A stretch of DNA of 64,000 nucleotides from Clostridiales bacterium (GTDB lineage Bacteria; Bacillota; Clostridia; Christensenellales; UBA1242): positions 1 through 64,000 of the forward strand of contig DPGI01000009.1 in assembly GCA_003522085.1 (NCBI GenBank), written 5' to 3'. The notes beneath the pieces were generated by a model, which ran no database searches, was not told where the DNA came from, and saw only the letters and a program-made list of their open reading frames with translations. The position numbers were made by a program, and so were the translations under genes. Positions within the stretch are counted from its first letter, which is position 1. Every line of letters starts with the position of its first letter. Below, in pieces: positions 18,356-25,390 of the stretch.

Positions 18356-18955
18356 ATGATAACAGTTGTTTCAGGAAGTATGCGTGATGCCGGCTTTGAG
18401 GTTGGCGACAAAGCATTTATTAAGCAAACCGCGGCAAACGAACTTGCTGTTGGCGACTACATTGCTTTTTTCGACTATGTTGATCCCGACCACCCTCGCC
18501 CATCAACAATCGCAAACGGCGAGAAACCAACATCGAATCCACGTAAAAACAGAATAGTTTTTCACGAAATTATTAAAATTGAAACCGACGCAAACGGCGA
18601 TCTGTGGTTTAGGACACAAGGCAAAAACAATGCATCGGCAGACTATAACGTGATTTATCAAGATTATGTTATTGGAAAACATGTTGACGACGGAAAAGGC
18701 ATTGTTAAGTTTTTTAAGTTTGTAAACTCAACTACTGGAATTGTTCTTTTAGTTGTCATTCCTTGCGTAATAATTCTTTTCCGCGATTGCTATGAACTCA
18801 TGAGCATGATTTTTGAATATAGCGACGAAAAGAAAAAAATCAAAAGAGAAAAGGAACTTGCAGCCCTTAAAACAGCAAGCACAGAAGGCGAAACAGAGAG
18901 TGCTGAAAAAAAGCAACGCCAATTGACAAAAATGAAAAAAAGAATAAAACTATAG
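18356..18955 (+). CDS. SipW/Sec11-type signal peptidase I, N-terminally truncated
   Basis: A 199-residue S26B-like (ER/archaeal-type) signal peptidase. The catalytic serine lies in VVSGSMRD (Ser8), the second catalytic residue is histidine (RIVFHEI, His70), and a C-terminal membrane segment (GIVLLVVIPCVIILF) precedes a charged tail. The family normally has an N-terminal transmembrane helix before the SGSM motif. Here only five residues precede it, the frame is closed upstream by a TAA at 18332, there is no ribosome site, and a hairpin (AATGAC / GTCATT, 18338-18355) sits directly before the ATG. The usual acidic residue of the T-x-G-D-x-N stretch is Lys (TQGKNN). It may be a decayed gene or a minimal enzyme. 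Confidence 0.65.
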   Translation: MITVVSGSMRDAGFEVGDKAFIKQTAANELAVGDYIAFFDYVDPDHPRPSTIANGEKPTSNPRKNRIVFHEIIKIETDANGDLWFRTQGKNNASADYNVIYQDYVIGKHVDDGKGIVKFFKFVNSTTGIVLLVVIPCVIILFRDCYELMSMIFEYSDEKKKIKREKELAALKTASTEGETESAEKKQRQLTKMKKRIKL

Positions 18956-18989
18956 ACGCTTAAAATCGGCTTTTTGTGAAATAATAAAA

Positions 18990-19013
18990 GAACTGCAAAT
19001 CAGAATGCAGTTC
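18990..19013 (-). terminator. tRNA-Ser-type terminator hairpin, displaced copy
   Basis: GAACTGCA / TGCAGTTC (8 bp, loop AATCAGAA) is followed on the minus strand by TTTTATTATT. The sequence before it on that strand (CCCCGCCAACGGGAACTG) mirrors the 3' end of the tRNA-Ser gene at 19930, so this looks like a copy of a tRNA-Ser tail. It now terminates the ADP-ribosylglycohydrolase gene. Confidence 0.7.
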
Positions 19014-19025
19014 CCGTTGGCGGGG
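19008..19025. repeat. Putative att-like repeat, left copy (tRNA-Ser 3' end)
   Basis: CAGTTCCCGTTGGCGGGG matches 19920-19937 at 16 of 18 positions in the same orientation. The second copy contains the encoded CCA and last acceptor bases of tRNA-Ser(TGA). The pair brackets the ADP-ribosylglycohydrolase gene. Confidence 0.65.
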
Positions 19026-19027
19026 TG

Positions 19028-19819
19028 CTAAAATTTTTGTACACACCCATTAAACTTTTTATAACATTTGTTTAATATTTCAACAAATTCAGTTGGAAGC
19101 TTTGCTAATGCTTTCTCTTTTAATTCTTTGCTTATTCCAAACATTGCCTCTGCCATACTTCCAACAATACATGCATTTGTATCAGTATCGCCGCCAAACG
19201 ATATTGCCAATCTTATACTATCCTCAAAACTATTTGAATTAAAAAATGAATATAAACACAAGTCAATGGTATCAGAGCAAGTATAGTTGAATTCATTTAA
19301 GTTTGGTTTTACTATTTTTAAATTTAGTTTATTAATGATATCTTGTTTTGTCATACCATTTCGTGCATAAAAGATTATTAAAGCAATTATTTGTGCTGCA
19401 TTTATTGCATCTTTACTATTATGTGAGGGGGTAGTTGCTAAATATGAATTTTTAATAACATCTTCTTCTGTATTAAAAAGATATCCAACGGGAGAAACTC
19501 TCATCATTGCACCATTACCAGAACTTTGTCCTTGATAATTGCCCTTTGCCCATTCAGTAAAACCTGGTGAAAACATTGTTTTAAAATATTGTATATTTTG
19601 TGGGATTTTATTGCCATATTTTATTGCATATTCTTTTAATGTTGTCTCATAAGTTTTGTTATTTATAATTGCATCAGCTATTGCAACTGTTAAAATTGTA
19701 TCATCACTAAAAAAAGAATTGTCCTCAATAATACTTTTAATTTTTACTTTACTATGTTGTGTCAACTGATCAAATTCATAAATTGAACCAGCAAGATCAC
19801 CTATTATTGCTCCTAACAT
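19028..19819 (-). CDS. ADP-ribosylglycohydrolase family protein (DraG-like)
   Basis: A 263-residue member of the ADP-ribosylglycohydrolase/crystallin-J1 family, which removes ADP-ribose from modified proteins or hydrolyses related metabolites using a Mg2+ pair. Signatures visible are MLGAIIGDLAGSIYEF at the N-terminus, FSDDTILTVAIADAI (metal-binding Asp pair), GNGAMMRVSPVG, and SFGGDTDTNACIVGSMAEA near the C-terminus. The start at 19819 is fixed by AGGAG shortly upstream; longer frames run into tRNA-Ser. The gene is bounded by two copies of the tRNA-Ser 3' end, which points to acquisition by integration there. The target is unknown. Confidence 0.88.
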   Translation of the reverse strand: MLGAIIGDLAGSIYEFDQLTQHSKVKIKSIIEDNSFFSDDTILTVAIADAIINNKTYETTLKEYAIKYGNKIPQNIQYFKTMFSPGFTEWAKGNYQGQSSGNGAMMRVSPVGYLFNTEEDVIKNSYLATTPSHNSKDAINAAQIIALIIFYARNGMTKQDIINKLNLKIVKPNLNEFNYTCSDTIDLCLYSFFNSNSFEDSIRLAISFGGDTDTNACIVGSMAEAMFGISKELKEKALAKLPTEFVEILNKCYKKFNGCVQKF

Positions 19820-19883
19820 TTTTCTCCTTTTTTTAATTATATTATATTTGAAAGAAATTCCAAAACATTCATGTAAAAAGAAA

Positions 19884-19924
19884 AACTGCACGCATTTCTC
19901 ATTTTCACGAGAGTGCGTACAGTT
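19884..19924 (-). terminator. Terminator of tRNA-Ser
   Basis: On the minus strand the tRNA 3' end is followed by AACTGTACGCACTCTC, an 8-base loop, and its partner GAGAAATGCGTGCAGTT, then TTTTTCTTTTT. The stem is long with a few mismatches. Confidence 0.75.
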
Positions 19925-19937
19925 CTCGTTGGCGGAG
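19920..19937. repeat. Putative att-like repeat, right copy (tRNA-Ser 3' end)
   Basis: CAGTTCTCGTTGGCGGAG overlaps the last bases and CCA of the intact tRNA-Ser gene and repeats at 19008-19025 (16 of 18). Confidence 0.65.
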
Positions 19938-20018
19938 GACACAGGATTCGAACCTGCGGACGCTGTTAACGTCAACGGTTTTCAAGACCGCCGCTTTAAA
20001 CCGCTCAGCCAATCCTCC
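19930..20018 (-). tRNA. tRNA-Ser(TGA)
   Basis: The minus strand gives a class II tRNA: acceptor GGAGGAT / GTCCTCC, anticodon loop CTTGAAA (anticodon TGA) between GCGGT and ACCGT, a long variable arm (GACGTTAACAGCGTC), T-loop GTTCGAATC, and encoded CCA at 19930-19932. A terminator hairpin follows. Confidence 0.94.
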
Positions 20019-20099
20019 ACGCCTAATTATTATACATAATTAACAATCTTAAATCAAGCGTTTTTTTAAAAAATCAAATAAAAATAGAGGTTTTTGCCT

Positions 20100-21344
20100 C
20101 TATTTTTTCAATTTTCTGATATTCCCCGATTTCGCATTGGCAATAGCATTCAAAAATAAAACTGCAATCACCGAACCTTTCATAAGCCCTTTAACACTTT
20201 TAGTCGTTTTGTTCATAACTATACTTGCGACGGCAACTGTTGCAACTACGTTTTTCGTTTTTTGGGTTTTGTTGATTTCTTTGACAAAATTCAGTTTTTC
20301 AATCCATTCATCACTTACATTTAAAACATATGCATAAGGCAAAACTTTGTAAAACAGCTTTGGATCTTCCTTCACGAGCACATCCATTTTATCTTTTTCA
20401 GCAAGCTCAATATATTTTTTAAGTCCTAAAATTCTGCCAAGCATCTTTCTGCCTTCTTTGTTTCGCATTTCCATTAGTGGACAAAGAATATAGCTAAACA
20501 GACAGACAAACGATGCCACCCCCAACAAAATGTAAATTTCCATGATTGGCTCGCACAAAAAGATGTTCCATACCGCAATCAACAAAAAGACGACGATTCC
20601 GCCAAAATATTGACCGAATGCTTGCTTTCTGTTTTGAACATACATCTTGTTTGCTATTGACGAAAAATTTGCGCTTAACCCGATAAGAATTAAGAGCGGA
20701 ATAAACCAATATTCACTTGCACTGTTTGAACTTGTAAAAAAGAAAGTCAAAATTCCAAGTAAAAACGAACTGCTGGTCATAATTGATTTTGAAAGGTCGC
20801 GCGCAGGAATGTTGAAATATTTTTCATCATTTTCAAGTTGAATTTCTCTAGATGCTGTTGGTGCTTGATTTTTTAAAATATCAGGCAGATTTGAAACCAA
20901 TACTTCTTCGCCTGCTGAAAAAATAGCATTGAAAAGTGTTTTTTCATAACTTTTCATTGAGTCATCACTGTCTTTGAGTTTTTTAATCAAAGCATCTTCG
21001 CCCTTGTCTTCGATAGACAAATATTTTTTTCCCGCCCAAAACACCAACAATGCACTTATATCCTTATCATCAACATTCGCATCGATAATGTATCCGACAT
21101 CTGCTGGCGTCAAGCCATCGGGCGACTCAAATTCGACAACCTCGATAATGTCTCTTTTTTTATGGTTGCAAAGATAAAAAATCAAAATTCCTAAAAAGTA
21201 TACGCCGCATAAACAAAGCATAGCGACAAAGAATGTGTATGTTATTTCGCCATGTGCCTTATAATCTAAAAATATAAAAAGCAGAGTATACAAAAGGGTC
21301 AGCAAAAAAACACTGACCCCTAAAATTTTAGATAATTTTTTCAT
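20100..21344 (-). CDS. DUF2207-family membrane protein
   Basis: A 414-residue membrane protein. It has two hydrophobic helices at the N-terminus, a soluble segment with the DUF2207 pattern (ESPDGLTPADVGYIIDANVD, then a short helix domain), two to four further membrane segments near the middle, and the family's ending (LGLKKYIELAEKD, KVLPYAYVLNVSDEWIEK). It lacks the N-terminal extracellular beta domain of the longest members. The ATG shares one base with the stop of lemA upstream (TAATG), so the two are translationally coupled. LemA and DUF2207 proteins commonly occur side by side; their shared role in the envelope is unknown. Confidence 0.8.
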   Translation of the reverse strand: MKKLSKILGVSVFLLTLLYTLLFIFLDYKAHGEITYTFFVAMLCLCGVYFLGILIFYLCNHKKRDIIEVVEFESPDGLTPADVGYIIDANVDDKDISALLVFWAGKKYLSIEDKGEDALIKKLKDSDDSMKSYEKTLFNAIFSAGEEVLVSNLPDILKNQAPTASREIQLENDEKYFNIPARDLSKSIMTSSSFLLGILTFFFTSSNSASEYWFIPLLILIGLSANFSSIANKMYVQNRKQAFGQYFGGIVVFLLIAVWNIFLCEPIMEIYILLGVASFVCLFSYILCPLMEMRNKEGRKMLGRILGLKKYIELAEKDKMDVLVKEDPKLFYKVLPYAYVLNVSDEWIEKLNFVKEINKTQKTKNVVATVAVASIVMNKTTKSVKGLMKGSVIAVLFLNAIANAKSGNIRKLKK

Positions 21345-21922
21345 TAAAACTCAACCTTTGGAGCCTTCCTTTCTTCAACATTGTCAATTTCAAAAAGAAC
21401 TTTCTTTTCAAAATTATAATGTCTTGCAACAATGTTTGCAGGAAACACCTCTCGTTTTGTGTTATAAACTTTAACTGCGCCGTTATAATATTTTCTTGAA
21501 GATGCGATTTCTGCTTCGATTGTTTGAAGAGAATTCATCATTGAAATATAGTTTGCGTTGGCTTTAAGTTCTGGATAGTTTTCAGCAACAGAAAATAATG
21601 TTTTTAATGTTCCTGCAAGCCAGTTTTCGCTTTGTGCCTTTTCTTCTTGAGTGTTTGCGCTCATACATGAATATCTTGCCTTCATAACGCTTTCAAGTGC
21701 TTCTTTTTCGTGTTTAGCATAGCCCTTTACTGTTTCAACAAGATTTGGAATCAAGTCATATCTTTTTTTCATATAAACATCCATAGTTGAATATGCTTCT
21801 TCCACGTCGTTTTTCATTTTAACAAATTTATTGTATGTTGAAATCCACCATGCAACGATTCCAACTGCGCCTAAAACGATAACTGCGCCTAATGCAATGA
21901 GTAATATTGCCCACCAAACCAT
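21344..21922 (-). CDS. lemA: LemA family protein
   Basis: A 192-residue LemA-type protein: a short N-terminal membrane anchor (LIALGAVIVLGAVGIVAWW) followed by a long helical-bundle domain with the family signatures YNKFVKMKNDVEEAYSTMDV, KRYDLIPNLVETVKGYAKHE and FSVAENYPELKANANY. Length and layout are normal. AAGGAGG lies just upstream of the ATG. It is the first gene of a two-gene unit with the DUF2207 protein. The biochemical function of LemA is not established. Confidence 0.9.
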   Translation of the reverse strand: MVWWAILLIALGAVIVLGAVGIVAWWISTYNKFVKMKNDVEEAYSTMDVYMKKRYDLIPNLVETVKGYAKHEKEALESVMKARYSCMSANTQEEKAQSENWLAGTLKTLFSVAENYPELKANANYISMMNSLQTIEAEIASSRKYYNGAVKVYNTKREVFPANIVARHYNFEKKVLFEIDNVEERKAPKVEF

Positions 21923-21985
21923 AACGGCCTCCTTGTAATTATATTTTATATGACAATATTACTACAAAAATAACAAATTGTAAAG

Positions 21986-22246
21986 TTATTTTAATATCTT
22001 ATTGGCTACACTTTTAATATATTTTTTGCTTGACATGTCGCACTTTGCCTTTTTGAGTAAATATCTGATATCTCTTTCCACAGATGCGGCAGACATGTTG
22101 TATTTTTCTCCAATTTGCGGGAAAACTTCTTTATAAAGTGGCGCCTTACCTCCCTTTTGTGCAAGCATCTCAATGGCGTCTTTAAGCATATCATAGCCCT
22201 TGCACTTTTTATCACAAAAAGTAAGTTCATCGTCTAAATTTAACAT
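21986..22246 (-). CDS. Stand-alone Spo0A C-terminal-domain-like regulator
   Basis: An 86-residue protein resembling only the DNA-binding effector half of Spo0A: GYDMLKDAIEMLAQKGGKAP aligns with the GYxxLREAI helix, KEVFPQIGEKYNMSAASVER with the YPxIAxxFxTxxSxVERxIR recognition region, and RDIRYLLKKA follows. No receiver domain is present, so DNA binding would not be controlled by phosphorylation. GAGGTG precedes the ATG. It is transcribed divergently from an XRE regulator across 98 bases containing an inverted repeat and a 0A-box-like site. Sequence evidence for the fold is good; the target genes are unknown. Confidence 0.7.
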   Translation of the reverse strand: MLNLDDELTFCDKKCKGYDMLKDAIEMLAQKGGKAPLYKEVFPQIGEKYNMSAASVERDIRYLLKKAKCDMSSKKYIKSVANKILK

Positions 22247-22268
22247 TTTTCACCTCAATAGTTTATAA

Positions 22269-22283
22269 GTAACACACTGTTAC
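22269..22283. promoter_or_regulatory. Inverted-repeat operator candidate
   Basis: GTAAC-N5-GTTAC is a perfect 5-bp inverted repeat in the divergent promoter region, with a further GTTAG-N6-GTTAC direct arrangement at 22293-22308. It is a plausible binding site for the adjacent XRE protein. Confidence 0.35.
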
Positions 22284-22333
22284 ATAAATTATGTTAGCAA
22301 AATGTTACCATTAAGTCAAGCAAAAGGATAAGT

Positions 22334-22340
22334 TTCGACA
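22334..22340 (-). promoter_or_regulatory. 0A-box-like site upstream of the XRE gene
   Basis: TTCGACA is the complement of TGTCGAA, the core of the Spo0A box known from Bacillus and Clostridium. It lies 5 bases before the XRE start codon. A 7-base match may be chance. Confidence 0.3.
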
Positions 22341-22344
22341 TAAT

Positions 22345-22548
22345 ATGATAGGATTAAGAGAAGTAAGAAAAAAGAAAAAATACAACCAACAATACGTGGC
22401 TATGAAATTAAACATCTCACGCGAGGCTCTTTCATATTATGAAAATGGCAAGCGCGAACCATGCTTTGCAATGCTGAATGCCATGAGCAAGTTTTTTAAC
22501 GTTTCGATTGATTATCTTATAAATGGCAAAGATTTTAAAAAGAAATAA
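22345..22548 (+). CDS. Small XRE-family transcriptional regulator
   Basis: A 67-residue protein that is almost only a Cro/CI helix-turn-helix: GLREVRKKKKYNQQYVAMKL, then NISREALSYYENGKREP and the final DYLING. It should bind DNA as a dimer and often autoregulates. No strong ribosome site precedes the ATG. It is divergent from the Spo0A-C-like regulator and ends at a strong bidirectional terminator. Confidence 0.85.
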   Translation: MIGLREVRKKKKYNQQYVAMKLNISREALSYYENGKREPCFAMLNAMSKFFNVSIDYLINGKDFKKK

Positions 22549-22586
22549 GGCAAATAAGAAGCAAATAAAAATAAGAAAATCATAAT

Positions 22587-22615
22587 AAAAAATAGCGGAC
22601 TTCCCGCTATTTTTT
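22587..22615. terminator. Bidirectional terminator (XRE gene / M18 peptidase gene)
   Basis: AAAAAATAGCGG / CCGCTATTTTTT form a 12-bp stem around ACTTC. U-tracts occur on both strands. The stop of the peptidase gene (22607-22609) lies inside it. Confidence 0.85.
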
Positions 22616-23941
22616 CATGTTTTCTAAAAAGAGTTTATAACATCTAAAACTTTCATATAGGTCAAACTTTGAAACAACCTCCCAAGGAGCATGCATCGAC
22701 AGCACTGCCAACCCCGCGTCAATGACTTCCATGCCATATTCGGCCAAAAACTTGGCAATCGTGCCTCCGCCGCCTTTGTCGACTTTGCCCATTTCGGTGA
22801 ATTGATAAGTGACCCCGCCGTCATCTAAAAGCTTTCTAAGTCTGGCGATATATTCTGGATTGGCGTCGTTTGAACCGTCCTTCCCGCCCGCACCTGTGAA
22901 TTTGCAAAAGGCGACCCCGCGCGATAAATATGCCTCCGTGTTTTTATTTGAAGGCTCAGGCCAGTTTGGGTCATATGCCGCGGTGACATCGCACGAAATC
23001 ACATTGCTTTTATTTAGCGCGCGCTTAAAATGCAATTCTTTATATTCTCCTGCCAGATTCATCACTTCGGCAACCATGTTTTCGAAAAATTTACTTTTCA
23101 TTCCGGTTGCACCTGTCGAGCCAATTTCTTCTTTATCTACCAACAGCACCGCAGCAGTGCGCTCCAGCGAGCCCGCCGAAATGATTGCTTGAATACTTGG
23201 ATAGGCGCAACTTCTATCGTCGTGTCCATAGCCTATTATCATGCTTCGATCAAGCCCAAAGTCGCGAGCCTTGCCCGCAGGGACCGCTTCGATTTCCGCA
23301 GACATAAGGTCTTCACTTTGAAAACCAAAATCACAAAGTAAATCGTCAATGGTCTCCTTCGGACTTTCGTCTTTTTCTTTTTTAGAAACGATAAGGTTTA
23401 ACTGCTCGCCCGTCATAGTCGGCGGCTTTTTGTCGTCTAAATGCGGCAACAAATCAGTCACCACAAAAAGCGGATCTTTTTCACTCTCTCCCACCACCCA
23501 GTCGATTTTTGTTCCGTCTTTTTTGCAAACCAGGCCATGAAGCGCAAGTGGCGTTGCCGTCCATTGATATTTTTTAATTCCACCATAATAATGTGTATCA
23601 AAAATACAAAATCCGCCGTCAGAATAAACCGGCTTGCTTTTTAAATCCAGTCGTGGGCTGTCGATGTGCGCAGCGATTATATTCAGCCCTTCCTGCATCG
23701 GTGCTCTTCCGATTTTGAAAGCAACAAGTGCTTTATTCATATTGACAGCATAAACCTTGTCCCCTTCTTTCAAGGGAGTGTTGCACGCGATAAAATCATT
23801 CAGCCGTTTAAATCCATGCTGCTCAAGCTGAGCACTAAAAAACTTTATACATTCTCGTTCTGTTTTACATTGCGATAAAAAAGATTTGTATTCTCGCGAA
23901 AACAAATCTCTTTTTTGACCTAAATTCTCTTCTTTTCTCAT
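22607..23941 (-). CDS. M18 family aminopeptidase (aspartyl aminopeptidase)
   Basis: A 444-residue zinc aminopeptidase that removes acidic N-terminal residues from peptides in the cytoplasm. Family motifs are clear: AAHIDSPRLDLKSKP with the first zinc histidine, the GYGHDDRSCAYP segment with the bridging Asp, DKEEIGSTGATGMKS with the catalytic and metal-binding Glu, and SMHAPWEVVSKFDLY at the end. The ATG at 23941 is taken; a TTG two codons upstream is also in frame. No good Shine-Dalgarno is visible before either. It follows tilS on the same strand (38 bases away), so the two may be cotranscribed. Confidence 0.93.
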   Translation of the reverse strand: MRKEENLGQKRDLFSREYKSFLSQCKTERECIKFFSAQLEQHGFKRLNDFIACNTPLKEGDKVYAVNMNKALVAFKIGRAPMQEGLNIIAAHIDSPRLDLKSKPVYSDGGFCIFDTHYYGGIKKYQWTATPLALHGLVCKKDGTKIDWVVGESEKDPLFVVTDLLPHLDDKKPPTMTGEQLNLIVSKKEKDESPKETIDDLLCDFGFQSEDLMSAEIEAVPAGKARDFGLDRSMIIGYGHDDRSCAYPSIQAIISAGSLERTAAVLLVDKEEIGSTGATGMKSKFFENMVAEVMNLAGEYKELHFKRALNKSNVISCDVTAAYDPNWPEPSNKNTEAYLSRGVAFCKFTGAGGKDGSNDANPEYIARLRKLLDDGGVTYQFTEMGKVDKGGGGTIAKFLAEYGMEVIDAGLAVLSMHAPWEVVSKFDLYESFRCYKLFLENMKK

Positions 23942-23979
23942 AGCCAAATTTTTGACTATAAAATTTTATTTAAACATTG

Positions 23980-25308
23980 TTATTTTGCAACAACTTCAAC
24001 TGAATAAGCGGTTGGAACATTTTCAATTTTCACTTTATCAGAAATTTCTACGCCTGCAATAACATAAACTTCGTTGTCATCAGCAAGAACAGGAAGCGTG
24101 TCGCGTTTGCGTTGTGGCACTTTTTTGTCAATCAAGAAAGATTTGAGTTTTTTAGTGCCTCCGCCAAATTTTGTAAACACGTCGCCGTCACGTCTAAATC
24201 TCCAAACTGCTGTTTTAGGAACTTTGCGATAATCAAAGAATAAAACATTTTCTCTTGGTTCGAAGTCTTTAACTCTTTTAACAACAAGTTTTCCAACTTC
24301 TGGAACATCAACTTCGCCGCATCTAAGTTCGGCTTCAAAGCGTGGAATTTCTTTTTTTCTGTTTGCAAGAGTGAGATAGTCATAATCTTTGATTGCAACC
24401 ACATCAAATGGAAGCGAAACTCTTTTGCCGTTGTCCGATTTTGCAAGTTCTTTAATTGCGTCGATGTGTTTTTTTTCAAAGTCGCAAACAACTCCAATAT
24501 TTTTAAGCGCCTTGATAATCATTCTTGCAATGATTGGAGACGGATACATGAAGTAAGAAAGTGGAATTTTTGCTTCTTTTTCTTCATAGATGATTGCATC
24601 TGCATAAATTTGTGAGTTGATGTAATCGTCGTCTTCTTTTATAGCCTTTCCAAAATTTGCAATAGCCTTTACTGCGCCAGGCCATTTTTGAGTAATTTGT
24701 GGCAGAATTACATTTCTTAAGTAGTTGCGTGAATATGAATTGTCGTTGTTTGATGAATCGTCAACATAGTCGATATTGTTGAAATTTACATAGTCCAAAA
24801 TTTCTTCTTTTGATGTTGTAAGTAAAGGGCGAATATATTTTTTGTCGCGAACGGCGTCCATACCTCTAGCACCAGAAACACCCGAGCCTCTGAATATGTG
24901 CATAAGAATTGTTTCAGCTTGGTCGCTTAGGTGATGAGCAAGCGCAATCTTGTCCACAACGTCCTTTTTAAATAAACTTTCAAAAACGCCATATCGTCCA
25001 TCACGTGCGGCGGTTTCCAAACTGATGTTGCGTTCTTTTGCAAGTTTTGGAGCGTCGATTCTAAATTTATAAGCGCGCACCCCCATCTCTTTGCATTTTG
25101 CTACAACAAAATTTGCTTCGTCTCTTGACTCTTCTCTAATACCATGGTCGACACAAATTGCAACAACTTCGATGTCAAGCTGGTCGCTGACTGAGTGTAA
25201 AAAATGCACAAGAGCCATTGAGTCGCTTCCGCCGCTGACCCCCACGCCAATTCGTTCGCCTGGTTTAATTAAATTGTTTTGAGTGATAAAATCTAATACG
25301 TTTTGCAT
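23980..25308 (-). CDS. tilS: tRNA(Ile)-lysidine synthase
   Basis: ATP-dependent enzyme that attaches lysine to C34 of the CAU-anticodon tRNA-Ile, changing it to read AUA; usually essential. The 442-residue protein has the PP-loop GVSGGSDSMALVHFL near residue 25 and the AHHLSDQAETILMHIFRGSG segment, followed by RPLL and the D-S-S-N-x-D-x-x-Y-x-R-N-x-x-R motif, then the C-terminal tRNA-binding domain. TAGGAG precedes the ATG. It lies 82 bases downstream of spoIIE, a neighbourhood also seen in Bacillus. Confidence 0.95.
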   Translation of the reverse strand: MQNVLDFITQNNLIKPGERIGVGVSGGSDSMALVHFLHSVSDQLDIEVVAICVDHGIREESRDEANFVVAKCKEMGVRAYKFRIDAPKLAKERNISLETAARDGRYGVFESLFKKDVVDKIALAHHLSDQAETILMHIFRGSGVSGARGMDAVRDKKYIRPLLTTSKEEILDYVNFNNIDYVDDSSNNDNSYSRNYLRNVILPQITQKWPGAVKAIANFGKAIKEDDDYINSQIYADAIIYEEKEAKIPLSYFMYPSPIIARMIIKALKNIGVVCDFEKKHIDAIKELAKSDNGKRVSLPFDVVAIKDYDYLTLANRKKEIPRFEAELRCGEVDVPEVGKLVVKRVKDFEPRENVLFFDYRKVPKTAVWRFRRDGDVFTKFGGGTKKLKSFLIDKKVPQRKRDTLPVLADDNEVYVIAGVEISDKVKIENVPTAYSVEVVAK

Positions 25309-25390
25309 AATTAGCTCCTATGAGCATAAATTATACACAAATTTGTATTCAAAATCAATAAAAAACTAAAATTTCTTTTGAAATAATTTT

